A stretch of 64,000 bases of DNA from Ditylenchus dipsaci (lineage: Eukaryota > Nematoda > Chromadorea > Rhabditida > Anguinidae). A model generated the notes under the pieces. The model saw only the letters and a list, made by a program, of their open reading frames with translations, searched no databases and had not been told where the DNA came from. The translations under genes were made by a program, and so were the position numbers. Where the stretch lies: the NCBI GenBank assembly GCA_004194705.1, contig SADC01000928.1:1-64000 (forward strand), given 5' to 3'. Shown here piece by piece: positions 35,208 to 46,840 of the stretch; the first letter of the stretch is position 1; the number at the start of each line of letters is the position of its first letter.

Positions 35208-35897
35208 TTTTTTGACCTTACCGGAGTATACACCCCCCCCCCAAATGGAATTTTTTTAAAAGTGTTTCCAAACACCCTATATCGACTCAAAATTGCCTCA
35301 GAAGTTCAAAAAAGGCATTATTTTTAAGTTCTGATCAATAAAAAATCGAGTTTTCGGCATTTTTAAATCTCGACCATATGACTGTTTTACCCTGTTTTTC
35401 AACATGGGACTGGAAAAAGTACCTCTAAATGCCTTTTTGATCAAGAGTCTTGCTCGGAATCATGTATAAGGTAAGTGAGTGCGAAAGGTAAGTGAGTCCC
35501 CCTTCGGGGGCGCAGGGGGCTTGGTTGGTTAGAGATGCGCACACCCACATACCTTAGACACAAATCACTCGAAAGTGACTCTGGATGCATGAAAAAGCAT
35601 GCATACCAGAGCTTATTTTTGCGGTAGGGCCCAGTATTCAAAACTATGTTCAACATCTTCCTTTTTGGAACAAATTGGCCTCTTTTTGGTCCCTTCCCAC
35701 CCAAAACAGCCCTAAGTCCTTTTAAAAATGGTCAAAAAAAAGTAATTTTGGCTGGTCCCAAAATTCGATTTTTTTGACCAGAACTTAAAAATAATGCCTT
35801 TTTTGAACTTCTGAGGAAATTTTGAGTCGATATAGGGTGTTTGGAAACATTTTTTAAAAATTCCATTTAGAGGGGGGGTATACTCCGGTAGCGCCAA
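35208..35897. mobile_element. Foldback element, hairpin-core family, copy B
   Basis: Same ends and arms as 22334-23044 (ACCGGAGTATACACCCCCC / GGGGGTATACTCCGGTAG; CACCCTATATCGACTC). The same centre follows: AGGTAAGTGAGTGCG, a GC hairpin around CCCCCTTCGGGGGCGCAGGG, ATGCGCACACCCACATA, and GCATGCATACCAGAGCTTAT. It lies downstream of the channel gene. Confidence 0.75.
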
Positions 35898-35899
35898 TT

Positions 35900-36660
35900 T
35901 TTTGAATATTTAAACGTACCTTTAGGACATTATAAGTGAAACTTTTGCGTCATTTTTGAGTAAATCGCAGAAATTGTATTCATCACAAGCCGAATAGAAA
36001 AGGGCAAACCTCTTTGAAAAAGCAAAAAAACTTTTCATTGCCGCCAACATGATTTTTTGCCGAAAATTTTTTTCTTGCTGTAAAACGACTTTTGCTCCAG
36101 AGAAAAGTATTTTAGCGGCAAAAAGTTTTACGGCAAAAAAAATTTTTACAGTAAGGGGAAGTGTTTCTACGGAAAGGTTTGCCCAATAAAAATAAAAACT
36201 AAATGAAAATTTCACAAAAATCATTCTGCGGATTCCATCTATTGAAGATGAATCCTTTAGATAAAACCTCTCCTAGGAAAGCTAATGATTGCGTTATTTT
36301 TGAATTTTTTACTTTAAAAAATAAGAGAGCATATCTAGGTTGTGTGTTTACTTACTTTACTATACACGAAAATTTTCAAAATAAGTTTTTTTCTGAAGAT
36401 CATTCTCAGTCTATTGCTGAATTTTAAACTTTTAGAAAGGATCTGCTAAGCAGGTGGTCTCTCAAATTCTACTACCTCCGTATTTACTCCTATCTCAATA
36501 ATAATTTAGTCTGCCCCTGCCTAAATTTTTATCAATTTTGTTTGCACAAATGCATTTTAGATAAAACTTAGGGCTTAGTTCTGATGAATTTCGATTTAAT
36601 CCTTGCTCAAATAGGGTATATAAGCCAGCGAAGTCCATTACAAATATCCAGCAATATTGC
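35900..36660. other. Intergenic, upstream of pectate lyase
   Basis: A/T-rich DNA. A GGGTATATAAGCC segment at about 36613, some 50 bp before the pectate lyase ATG, looks like a TATA box. Imperfect inverted GGCAAACCT...AGGTTTGCC sequences (about 36001 and 36175) suggest another small palindrome. Confidence 0.45.
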
Positions 36661-36664
36661 CACA

Positions 36665-38157
36665 ATGTTCCATTCTCTTATATTTCATACCATCTTTACT
36701 GCTTTTGCTTTTTGTCAAGTCGGACATTGCCAGTTTTGGCCGAAATCTGTAGGCGAGGATGTAACGGTATGTCGAGTGTTCACAAATTGTTTTAACTAAT
36801 TTAATTTGGTTTGCAGGTAGACGCCACAATCGTGGTGAATGCCAGCCAAACATTTGACTGCAAGCTGGCCCGCTACATCCCAACCCCGACACTTTAGGAG
36901 ACGGCAGTGAAAAAGAGCGTCAAAAGGCAGTGTTTGAGTTGAAAGACAAAGCCTCTCTCAAAACTGCATCATTGGTGCAGCGTCAGGCACTGAGGGATCT
37001 GCAGATGGCGTTCATTGCACTGGAGGAGGCTGTGATGTCACCAATGTTTGGTTTGAAAACGTTGGCGAGGATGCGATTACTTTTTATGGTAAACAAACAT
37101 AAAATGCTAAAAATCAAAAGGTAGACCGAAAATTGCTCGATTTTACTCTGGTCTAGAAAATACATGGTGTAACCAGAAATTATGCCTTTTTGAAATGCTC
37201 GTAGCTTTTTTCTAGGTCGTTTTTCAAAATTTGGTTTTCACAGATAGATTTTCGCAGACAATATTTTTTGATATATAATGTGAGAAACACGATTTTCACA
37301 TAATTTCTCCTATTGGTCTTGCCTATCTAGAGACCATCCACTGACCAGAGCCTAACCTGTAGGCGAGCGCAAATCGTGTTTTTCGTAAGTTTCACCAAAC
37401 GGCGAGAAAAATCGTGCTGTTAAAAGAGAGTTTTAAAAAAGACCTATAGAAAAGTTATGATCACTCCAGAAAGGCAGACATTCTCGCTTCAGCCCGTAGA
37501 ATGTACCTGAAAATTTTCGGACATTTATTAATTTAGTGTTTGACTCGCCTAATGCTTCATGAGTCGAGTCTTGATATAGTGCGCGCGCTATCATGCGACT
37601 CATTGCTTCAGTTGCACTATATCGGGACTCGACTGTTTTAGAAAAGCTACTAAATTAGCCCAAACTTCTAAAATTGTATTTCTAGGATTGACAAGTGACA
37701 GCATCAAATACACAGTTACTGGAGGAGGGGCTAAGGACGCAGCTGACAAAGTGATGCAGTTTAACGGCAAAGGCACTGCCACAATCAGAAATTTCTGGGT
37801 AATTATGACATTTAACAGTGGGATCATATATACATCTGTTTTGCAGGTAGACACATTCACTCGCTTTATCCGAACCTGTGGCAACTGTGAGAACCAATAC
37901 AAACGCACTATTGTGATCAGTAACTTGACTGCTCTCAACGGTGCTTCTGGTCAATTCATTGCTGGCATCAATTTCAACTATGGAGACTCAGCCACACTCA
38001 CTCAAATCAAACTAGGAGGTTCCACTGCCAAGAAAGTGAACCCATGCAAACGATTTGTGGTGTACTTAAAGGACAAGGAGAGGCCAAGTCCAATGGAACT
38101 GATCCTGATGGAAAATATTGCATCTATAAGACTTCTGACATTACCTATTTGTCATAA
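36665..38157 (+). CDS. Pectate lyase, family PL3 (frame-broken copy)
   Basis: Pectate lyases cleave plant cell-wall polygalacturonate by beta-elimination in a Ca-dependent reaction; in plant-parasitic nematodes they are secreted from the oesophageal glands. Exons: 36665-36766 (signal peptide MFHSLIFHTIFTAFAFC), 36817-37088, 37686-37798, 37847-38157. Recognised PL3 blocks in order are TFDCKLARYIP, SADGVHCTGG, TNVWFENVGEDAITFYG, YTVTGGGAKDAADKVMQFNG, GTATIRNFWVDTFTRFIR, TCGNCENQYKR, and GINFNYGDSATL. The family usually reads V-C-E-D-A; here the Cys is Gly. Three reading-frame breaks (near 36880, 36962 and 38065) each fit a single missing base in a homopolymer, so the gene as written would not give a full protein. 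The exon 1-2 and 3-4 introns are short (50 and 48 bp). A TATATAA box lies about 50 bp upstream. Length corrected for breaks would be near the family norm of roughly 230-260 residues. Confidence 0.88.
37545..37640. repeat. Palindromic remnant in pectate lyase intron
   Basis: GACTCGCCTAATGCTTCATG and GAGTCGAGTCTTGATATAGTGC are mirrored by GCACTATATCGGGACTCGAC. It lies in the intron between exons 2 and 3 and has CAGT-like ends only on the right, so it is probably a decayed pogo-like MITE. Confidence 0.5.
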
Positions 38158-38867
38158 GCGTAGAATATGGAGATTTTCGATCTTTTGTATGACTTGCATT
38201 TTTATACACCACTAAATTTTTAGCTGGCTTATTACACAAAATAAATATGGCAATCAATACAGAGACTGCACACAACAAGATATGGCGTGGCGACATTGGC
38301 ACTTTTTGGGTTGGGGGGGGGGGGATTGTTTTTTCACTTATTTAAAAATAGTGTTTAAGCGACTCCTAAGTAATTTGCTTAAAACGATAAAAAAAAAGTT
38401 ATTTTCTGACATTTTTCACACAAAAATAGATTTTTACAAAAAAAAATTTTTTTGACTAAAATTCGACTTTTTGCCTTGGTCCCTCAAGGCAATCCAACCT
38501 GAAAAAGTACCTGGATATCACAAAAAGATGAAGTTTGAACATAGTTTTGTTGACTGGGCCTACCGCATAAATAAACTCTGGTATGCATACATTTTTATGC
38601 ATCCAGAGATGATTGATACAAGCAAGCAAAAAACTAAGGATAATTGAAAAATTTGCGAAAAATTTGGCGAAGTTTGAATTTTTTCGCTCGAAATTTGTTG
38701 GTGCCGGTTTATCGAGAGAAATTTTATTGAAAGGGACCGGGCTTATCGAGAGTGCCGATTTATCGAAGGAAAGTTCTGTAGGCTTTCTCTGCTGGCTAAC
38801 CAAATTTCGCCCAAGATGCCAGATTATTGGAAATGCCGGTTTATCGAGAGTGAACTGTACTAAATTT

Positions 38868-39194
38868 TTGTACTACAAAAATGAAGAAAGGGCAGATCAA
38901 ACACCTGCAGTTAAAAAGTTTCCAACAAAGGCCTTTTGTGGTTTTTCACCATGTTTTGATCATTTTTTACAAAAACTAGAGTGTTGACCCAAACCTTCTT
39001 TTGTTCATCGCCTATAAACTTTTTTCCTCCGAAACTTTTTCTGTTAGTATTATTAACAGTCATTAACATTAAAAAATTGGATTATAATGCTTAGGTCGGC
39101 AAAGTGTTGACCTTAGTGCGGATCTAAGCATTATATCCAATTTTTTATTAGATGTAGCTTCAGATGTTGGTTGAAGTTAATACGTAAAAAATTA
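38868..39194. repeat. Long direct repeat, copy 1
   Basis: About 325 bp, from CTACAAAAATGAAGAAAGGG to GAAGTTAATACGTAAAAAATTA, repeated almost base for base at 39621-39944. Inside is a short palindrome: AAATTGGATTATAATGCTTA, mirrored by TAAGCATTATATCCAATTT. The copies are in the same orientation, about 430 bp apart. Confidence 0.85.
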
Positions 39195-39399
39195 AAAGAC
39201 CTCAAAATCAGCTTACTTAGAATGCTTTATTCTCATAGGTTTTATTATAAAACAAAAAATTTGAACGGTTGTGGACTCCTCATTGAATTTGCTACAAGAC
39301 TCTACAAAAAGGAGAAAAAATCCCGGCATTGCCAGGTAATGGTTCATTCTAACAGATTGTCTTGTTGACTGCTATTTTTATAGGTGTTTACGTACTTCG

Positions 39400-39500
39400 T
39401 GTTTTAGTCCAAGTTCGAGGTTGAATTTGAAGGTTGGACTCCCTTTTAGTGAAACCTCGAAAAAACCATTTGACCTCGAACTCAAAGTACGTAAACAACT
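39400..39500. repeat. Short palindrome between the direct repeats
   Basis: GTGTTTACGTACTTCGTGTT (39383-39402) is mirrored by CTCAAAGTACGTAAACAAC (39481-39499); the interior contains TTCGAGGTT... and AACCTCGAA arms. Probably a MITE within the segment between the two long direct repeats. Confidence 0.5.
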
Positions 39501-39620
39501 TCGAGTTCAAGTTTGAGCTCTGATTTTCGGCTACATGAATACCCTTTATCTGAACTCGAACTCAAACTTGAAGTAAGTCAATAAGCCACTATCTACTTTT
39601 ACTGACTGAAGTCAATGTGC

Positions 39621-39944
39621 TACAAAAATGAAGAAAGGGCAGATCAAACACCTGCAGTTAAAAAATTTCCAACAAAGGCCTTTTGTGGTTTTTCACCATG
39701 TTTTGATCATTTTTTACAAAAACTAGAGTGTTGACCCAAACCTTCTTTTGTTCATCGCCTATAAACTTTTTTCCTCCAAAACTTTTTCTGTTAGTATTAT
39801 TAACAGTCATTAACATTAAAAAATTGGATTATAATGCTTAGGTCGGCAAAGTGTTGACCTTAGTGCGGATCTAAGCATTATATCCAATTTTTTTTATTAG
39901 ATGTAGCTTCAGATGTTGGTTGAAGTTAATACGTAAAAAATTAA
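39621..39944. repeat. Long direct repeat, copy 2
   Basis: Second copy of the 38868-39194 sequence with only a few substitutions and an extra T-run base or two. The junction GTCAATGTGCTACAAAAATG on its left has a relative, GTCAATGTGCTTTGTTG, at about 44895. Confidence 0.85.
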
Positions 39945-40009
39945 TTTAAAAAATTTAATTCGGAATTTTCGAATATTCGAACTAGAAATCTCTACATCCC
40001 TTAGAATCG

Positions 40010-40350
40010 CTCAGAACCACATCCAGAGTGGCCAAAAGGCAAAAATAACTGGGTTTTGTGGTAGGTTTACTAAAGGGGGGTAAACTTTTTGCAAAAAATC
40101 GATTGAGCGCATCAGAATTCCAGTTTTTTTTCCAGGCTTAATCGCCGATAATGCCAGATTTTTTGTTGGTTTGGAATGGTTCAGGGTGGATTAGTGTGGA
40201 ATTCTGAGCGATTAAGCCCGTCGGACTGGAATTCTGATCCGCTCAATTGATTTTTTGCAAAAAGTTAACCCCCCCCTCCTTCACTCAAACCCCAAAAAAC
40301 CAGTTATTTCTGCCTATTGACTACTCCGACGTGAGTTCTGGGCGGTCCTA
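40010..40350. repeat. Foldback element, GGTTTACTAAAGGGG family
   Basis: The left arm (AGAGTGGCCAAAAGGCAAAAATAACTGGGTTTTGTGGTAGGTTTACT, then CAAAAAATCGATTGAGCGCATCAGAATTCC) is mirrored on the right by GGAATTCTGATCCGCTCAATTGATTTTTTG, then a C-run and AACCAGTTATTTCTGCC. The arm is shared with the cores at 15.67 kb and 58.63 kb. Confidence 0.7.
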
Positions 40351-40354
40351 ATAA

Positions 40355-40415
40355 GAAGAGGGGTTGGTGTAGTGCCTTACGTACTCAGAAGGGAGGTCGC
40401 TGGTTCGGGGTGCAG
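40355..40415 (+). repeat. tRNA-derived SINE-like head
   Basis: GGTTGGTGTAGTGCCTTACG resembles a tRNA D-arm/A box, and GGTCGCTGGTTCGGGGTGC resembles a B box. An A-rich tail (AAATAAATAAAAAAATAAG) follows directly. This layout fits a short SINE. The A-B spacing is shorter than in a tRNA, so it is not called as a tRNA gene. Confidence 0.4.
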
Positions 40416-40419
40416 AAAT

Positions 40420-41185
40420 AAATAAAAAAATAAGAAAAATTACCCTTCAGTGCCTCCTAGTCTTTTTCAGTTTCAAGTCTTTTAAAAGTTGCCATTCCCT
40501 CTCACTCTCAGTCCGCCTTTCACTCTCACTCTGACTTTGGACACACACTAAGAGTGAAAGTGAGAGTGAAAGGTTTGTTTTGTGTCCAATGAAGAGTGAG
40601 AGTGAAAGTAAAAATCCGCTAATTGGACACGAGGCTTAAATGAGCATGACAAAAAAAATTATTTAATGGCACAACAATAATTCATAAAACAATAATAACA
40701 ATTTCAAATGAAACTTAACAAAAATCTGTATGGGTGGAAGTTGTTTGCGTAAACAAACCAATGAACCCCATTGAAAAACACAAGACTCAAAAACCCCACA
40801 AAAAAACAGAAAAAACCCTAGCTAGGTCCCAGCCGAGCTAACCAAAGCCGAAGTGATCGCAAGATTTTGCGAAGACGAACACGCCCACGGGCAACTGAGC
40901 TACTTCGATTTTATTTTAAAACACTGAAGTTTTGGCGCTGCAAAACGGCACATTATTATGATTTTCGGTACATGAAAATCTTCTCGAAAAAAGTTTTTTG
41001 AAAATATACTATATAATAAATCATCGTAAAATTGATTTATATTATAATAAAAGACACCTGGTCTTCACGCCCTGTAAACTTAAACAGACAGAATGGCTAA
41101 TTTTTTACAATATAGGGCACTGAAACCAATGAAAAAAAGAATAGTGTTTTACAGGACATAATTAAATATAATTCTACTTGATTTC
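40420..41185. other. Intergenic, simple-sequence palindromes
   Basis: About 40495-40630 holds CACTCTCACTCT and its inverse GAGTGAAAGTGAGAGTGAAAG, a palindrome made of a simple repeat with GTGTCCAAT-type ends. The rest is A/T-rich, with no exon seen. Confidence 0.5.
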
Positions 41186-41189
41186 TTTT

Positions 41190-43396
41190 TCATTTGGAAT
41201 GGCCATTAGCGACATTATACACATTGTCCGCCAGAATCACATCCATGTATTTGTCGGCATCTTCTTTGTCACTCACATCCACAATGCCATGACAAACATT
41301 GCCATTTGCTTGTTCCAAAGTAGTCTCCCCAGCTTGCCGCATCTGTATATTGCATACTGTGGCAGCGTTGTTGAGATCAAAGTGACATGTCAAACAACTG
41401 TGCACTCCATCTTTTAGCAGTTTGCGAGCAATGTCTAAATAAACATTATATTGAGTGAATTTGATGAAATCACTATTATGCTCACCAGGCTCTCCAGTCA
41501 CAGGCCTGCCCAACCCAACTCCATCCGTATCTCCACTTACAACAGCTGCAACCATGGCTGGGACGGTGCGAAAGCCTCCAGTCACATAAACCGCAGCTTT
41601 TTTCACTCGTGGTTTTATCTGAAAATTTGAGACTATTAAAATCAGTATTTGTAAAAAATCACGTAGGAATAGACATGATTTGGATTTTATTAAACAAGTC
41701 TCTGAAAATAAATACATTTGGTTGTTTTTCATCGCAAAAAATTCCATTTTATCCAGTGTGTTTTGATTTAAAATAGATATTTTAAAAGAAAATATCGAAA
41801 ATCCTCTAGATTTGTTTCCCAAATAGTGGCCGGATCAAAACTTCAGTTTAATCTAGGAATGGGCTGAAATTTTGCCCCATGTCTGTTTTCAAAGAAGCAT
41901 GTCCACGCCAATAAGAGGTGGTGCCCGGGAATTAAACTTTTTTTACTAATTATTGAGCTTCTTTACGGATTTTTCAACTTGGTTCCTAACAAAACTATAC
42001 CTAAAATTAAATTCTGGGCCTTGTTCTATTAGCAAGAACCAAGTTGAAAAATCCGCACAGAAGTTCATTGATTAGGAAATTTTTTTGAATTTACGGTCAC
42101 CACCTCTTATTAGCGTGGGCATGCCTCATCAAGAATAAATTACCTGTTTCGCAAATTCGAGGAAGAAAGCTTCTCTTTCTGGGTCGACTCTTTAACGTGA
42201 TAGAACTGAAACTGCTCGTAGGTCCACCAGACAGCTCGATGAAGTCGAAGCCAGCTTGCTAAATTAGGAAGTTTTTCATATTCAATTGTCATATTTATAA
42301 AGACCTACATCTATCATTTCAGCCATGACTGCAGCATCATCTGTTTCCAAACCTTTTTCTTGGAACTCTACGGAGTTAAGCTTGATGCCGACCACAAAAC
42401 CAGCCGGCACCTCTTTTCTAAAATAGATTTTGTAATTCCTTTACTACTTTTTTTAGCTAAGATGGATCAGTTGCACTTGATCCGACTATGTATCCAAATT
42501 TTAGCTTATGCAAGCCAAACACAAACCTAATAGCATTGTAGGTCTCAATGACAACACGCAGCCTATTTTCCGGTGATCCTCCATACTGGTCAGTGCGCAG
42601 ATTTGTGGTAGGAGATAGAAATTGAGCCAATAGATAACCGTGAGCCCATGCAACTGCACTCCATGAAAACCTGAACCACGATTTTTTCTGACTAACAATT
42701 TGTACAAAAGTAGTATTATGCAAACCAGCATTGTAGGCTGCCTTAGCTGCAAAAGCAAATCTCTCCACCACTTCAGTTCTGATCTGATCCACAGTCAGAG
42801 GAATGGGTTTGCCAAAGTTTTTGTTAAAATTGTTCTTGATCAACTGGACATCCGAAGCGGAAAATGGATGGGGGTTGAGAGATTCCGGAGTTTGCCGTCC
42901 AGCACTATTGAGTTGGACCACCGCCAAAGCACCATCAGTTTTGGCTACCTCAGCTACTTGACCTAATAGTTTTTGACGCTGCGGGGTGTCAATTTCTTTG
43001 GCAATTACCACATTTCCTGGACCTTCGAGGTGAGCCTGGAATTTCGGGGAAATAAAAAAAGTTTTATCCAGGCGAGTCGGCAAATAAATGTTACAGGGTC
43101 AACCATAACATTTCCAGTGAGGAGAATACCATAACCTCCATTGCCAAACTTCTCGTATAGATTAATGTAGCTTTGGGTGGGCAGGCCTGATTCAAAAGGT
43201 TTTTCAGGTGTGAAAGTGCCTAAATGCTCGGTCAGAGCCGCCTAAAAATAAAGAAAAAATTAGAAACTGAGACATCGCTAGTTACCTTCATGATTCGGTT
43301 TTTGACTGTGGCTTTGGAAGTAGGCAAGTAGAGGGGTTGGTTTAGTGGAGTAGCACTTACTGGCTCTTTAACGGAATACGGTTCCCAGGCATGTTT
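41190..43396 (-). CDS. NADH:flavin oxidoreductase (Old Yellow Enzyme-like)
   Basis: FMN-dependent TIM-barrel oxidoreductase of the Old Yellow Enzyme group; the physiological substrate is unknown. Nematodes have several (for example F56D5.3 and F17A9.4 in C. elegans). Exons in gene order: 43396-43286 (VKNRIMK), 43241-43095 (AALTEHLGT ... [13 protein letters not shown]), 43035-42726 ([20 protein letters not shown], the FMN-site region), 42670-42527 ([18 protein letters not shown], the conserved H-G-A-HGYL with [12 protein letters not shown]), 42417-42305 ([16 protein letters not shown]), 42258-42144 ([11 protein letters not shown]), 41618-41486 ([10 protein letters not shown] ... GVGLGRP) and 41434-41190. 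The downstream [19 protein letters not shown] has the Cys residues common in this class. Frame corrections fall near 42651 (GGG run) and twice in 42190-42235. The N-terminal start exon is not found. The long intron 41619-42143 carries a foldback repeat. Confidence 0.88.
41860..42125. repeat. Palindromic element in oxidoreductase intron
   Basis: CATGTCCACGCCAATAAGAG, then GTGGTG, is mirrored by CACCACCTCTTATTAGCGTG, then GGCATG. The interior pairs GATTTTTCAACTTGGTT with AACCAAGTTGAAAAATC. Same family as 28080-28480. Confidence 0.7.
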
Positions 43397-45455
43397 CTAA
43401 ATAAATGAATTTCGGTATTAAAATTATTTGAAAAACTTAAGCAACGGATATAACAGTTTTGCTCTAAACCAATTTTTTTGTAAAAACAAAGTTTTTTCAA
43501 TGTGTTGAGTCACCAGCAAAAATGCAAAAATCTTTTGGCTCTATATGTATTAATGGTGGTTCCGGAAAAAGTATGCTTTGGTCTCCCGTGTTGCACCTTT
43601 TAAAATACCATCAACTTTTTTATTTTTAAAATTTTACGTCAAAAATATTTTTTGATCCGAACCGGAAATAAGTCCTAGAAAAAAAAATTTTGTCTACAAA
43701 TGTGGTCATAATGTGCCTTTTTAAAAATTTTGAGATATTAGCCCTGATTAAGTCCTTTATTGTTGATGACATTGAGATTGTAATTTTCGAAAGTTGATCA
43801 AAAAGATGTTCATTTGAGATAAAAACAAAACATTTTTTTATGAAAAACTGATTTTTTTTTGTAAAAAAATTAGCAGGAAGGACCAAGGAGAACATTTTTT
43901 CACGGCAACTTCAAAATACGTAGAGGACGGCTTTTATTTTTTTTAAATATATTTGGATAAAAAAGACATTTTGATTATTTTTGAAAGAAAAAAGGTCCTT
44001 GCCAGGGTGCACAGATGTCGGAATTTCCTGATTATTTTAGTCTAATACCTACCGGCAGGCATGTGCCTTTCAAAACACAAATCCTGTTTTGCAATTTCAG
44101 ATCTTTGCACCCTAGTCCTTACTTATTGCCATTTAGACAAATAGTAATTAACGCGGATTTTTTTAATCTCTAAAAAAGGCTGATATTTTTCTTGATTAAA
44201 AAACGACTACGTTTGAATTCAAACGTCCTGCTAAACGAGAATATTTAAATATTCAATGCTCAATTTTTGTAGGCTGAATACAATATTTAGCTTGCGGCAA
44301 CCCTATCTTCAGCAACTCCTTACATTCAGCAAGCCTATCTTAAAGGGGGGTGGATTTTTGTATGTATAGAAAAATTTACATTTTTTGTTACATACAACGG
44401 TATGCTGAAAATGACGGCAAGAGCAGGGCTACATTATGAGTGTAAGGTTGAAAATGCGTATGTAAATAAAAATTGGGAAAAAACTTCAGTTCCAGGATAC
44501 TACCAAAAAGTACTGGGATAGTCCTATCAAGGATTTCATGGAATTGGACATAGTTCAACGTTTTTATATTTTAGCTCTAACTTTATACTAACTTTTCATC
44601 TGTATGATAGCTCAAATGAAAGCCCAGAAGCTTGGCTACATTTTGACACTAAACTTGTGAATAAAAGGAGAAAAAACAGGGTTTGCACCCAGTAGTAGTC
44701 GAACCTGTAACCTAAAACGATACGTATATAAAGTTTCCAATTTCGAAATATTCAGAACATTTCATAAAAGAAGACTACAGGTGTAAAACCATAAAAGTAA
44801 TTTTAAACATTAATAAAATAAAAAAATGCTCGTCTCCTTATTAATAAATTAAATAGTTGAAGGAATGACTTTTTTCAACTACTTTTATAAATACTGACTG
44901 AAGTCAATGTGCTTTGTTGTTTGTGATTATTGGTTGAACTGCTACTCCCGATTTTGATGTAATATCTAGACTGATAACTCACTATTTTATCTGTCTTTTG
45001 ATCATTTCTAAATGTATTTACTTTGGTGCTAAGTCCTATAAAAAGAGCGTTGAATTATTTTGTGACAAGGAAATAAATTTTGTTTGGTTTTTCTTTTCCT
45101 GAACGAAACACACTAAAGAAATAATAAATCACAAATTACAAGTCACAAATCACGGCGCCGAAAAAACATTTTACAAACAAACCAAATGCTTTACATACAA
45201 AAGTCTTGGGATACGCTAGTCGCCGATGCGAATATTTTGAAAGGCAGGTACCAGTTAAATTCAAACGAAAATTAAAAACCGCATAACCTTTATTATTCTA
45301 ATGCCTCTCATTTTCCGACTAGGATTACAGAATTAAGACCATTTTTTCATTTATATATTTCAAAATTTTCAAGGGTTAAAAATAATCGTCCTGCGTGATA
45401 AAAAGAGGTTATATGATAGACGAATTTCAGTAAAAGAAAAGGGAAAATATTGATC

Positions 45456-45505
45456 AATCGGAATCGAACCGACGATCGACTTTAACCACTGATGCTACGG
45501 GTGCA
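45456..45505 (-). repeat. tRNA-derived SINE-like head
   Basis: Minus-strand TAGCATCAGTGG matches the A-box consensus, and GGTTCGATTCC is a perfect B box. They are only about 15 bases apart, far shorter than in a tRNA, so this is likely a tRNA-derived SINE or a decayed tRNA. Confidence 0.4.
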
Positions 45506-45756
45506 CTAGATTGTTTTTTCTTACTCAAAACCATTGTTCGCGAAAAAAGAAAATATAGAAACAAAAGTAAAGAAAATTTGTATTAAAAATAGATAAAGAA
45601 AATTTGAATTTGAATTTCAAATTCAAATTTTCAAAAACAGCAAAACTGCAGCAAAATTTTTGCTGTATATCAGCGAGATTTTCCTGCATTATTATAATAC
45701 CATTCTACAGGGTGGGTCGAATTTGGCAAATTTTTTCTTTTGCTCATATATTTTTG

Positions 45757-45822
45757 AGTGGGAATCGAAGGTACCACCACTTCCACAGGCTCCCGCTGCT
45801 TTTCCACTGAGCTACTGAGGCC
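45757..45822 (-). repeat. tRNA-like sequence (SINE head or tRNA pseudogene)
   Basis: The minus strand begins GGCCTCAGTAGCTCAGTGG, a near-canonical acceptor strand plus D-arm/A box, and ends TACCTTCGATTCCCAC, a B-box-like T arm. The acceptor strand GGCCTCA has no complementary 3' partner, so a functional tRNA is unlikely. Confidence 0.5.
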
Positions 45823-46134
45823 ATAAATCCTTGACTTTTCCCTTTATTTGTTATTCCTGGAAGGTCGCCCAACAAACAGTCCAGCGAACAACCAAAAAAA
45901 TATAGACAGTTGAAAACAAATAGTTTTTTACTTTAGAAATATTTTCAAAAACAAATTTATAGGCAACACTGAAATGTACAATATACATGATTTAAATTTG
46001 TAGAACTGAGTAATACTAAATTATTTGGCGGCTCATTTCAATACCTAAAAACAATAAATATTTTAATTTAAAAAAAAATAGGAAAATAGCAATTATCTGG
46101 TTCTTAAAGTTTTTTCTCGTGTATAAAAACTTGT

Positions 46135-46290
46135 TAAAGGACCATACTTGTTGATGCAAATGAGAATTTGTCAAATTCAAATGCGCGTGAGACAGTTCTC
46201 TTTTAAGAGTAAAACACGAGACGAAAAGAAGTGCCCCGCGCGCATTTGAATTTGCCATATTTTCATTTGCATTAACAAGTACGGTCCTTT
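46135..46290. repeat. Palindrome with GGACC ends and GCGCGC core
   Basis: AAAGGACCATACTTGTTGATGC, then AAATGAGAATTTG and CAAATGCGCGTGAGAC, is mirrored by GCCCCGCGCGCATTTGAATTTG, then CATTTGCATTAACAAG and TACGGTCCTTTAA. Shares the GGACC...GCGCGC(G)GGAC end style with 15422-16194 and with the arms at 55789 and 57850-57905. Confidence 0.65.
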
Positions 46291-46509
46291 AAGCTGACCA
46301 AACTTTGTTTGGTTTTTTAACAAAGTAGGGCTTCGAAAATTTTTTTGAATTACACAGATGAGGTATGTTATGAAACTTTTTCGTAGAAGCTTTTAATAAA
46401 AGTGAATACTAGGGTCGGCATTAGCCTGGATAATAAAAATACAGACAATTGTCCAGACAATCGTCGATCCCTCAAACCTAGTAATCGTGGTTTGGGTTTG
46501 TTTTAGTTT

Positions 46510-46840
46510 TAGGGTTGTCGGCTTGGCGTTATGCATATTTGAAATTTTTTAGATGCCTTTGCGAAAAAAAACCAGAAAATTTCGTCAAGACAATTTCGGC
46601 TTGCCCAAGCAGATTTCGGCTTGGGCAAGCCGAAATCGCATTTTCCAAGCCGAAATTGTTTTGATTAAAATTTCTGATTTTTTTTTGCAAATGCACAAGT
46701 TTTATATACAAATGTGTAGCCAAGATTCTAAACTTTCATTTGCGCTATTATAGAGACGAAAAATATGATGAAACTAGAGCCAAAATATAAAAAGCATCCA
46801 AAAATTTTCAAATATGCATAAGGCCAAGCCGACAACCCTA
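46510..46840. mobile_element. hAT-like MITE, TAGGGTTGTCGG ends
   Basis: A 331-bp element starting TAGGGTTGTCGGCTTGGCGT and ending GGCCAAGCCGACAACCCTA, flanked by a perfect 8-bp duplication TTTAGTTT (46502-46509 and 46841-46848). The centre contains a second palindrome, GCCCAAGC...GCTTGGGC and CAATTTCGGCTTG / CAAGCCGAAATTG. Not coding. Confidence 0.85.

Noticed and set aside
36203..36427. 74-residue open frame before the pectate lyase
   Set aside because: A/T-driven composition, no recognisable domain, no splice context; not supported as a gene.
38868..39944. An LTR retrotransposon bounded by the 325-bp direct repeats
   Set aside because: The interior is only about 430 bp without any reverse transcriptase or gag coding, and no TG...CA ends are evident; kept only as a direct repeat.
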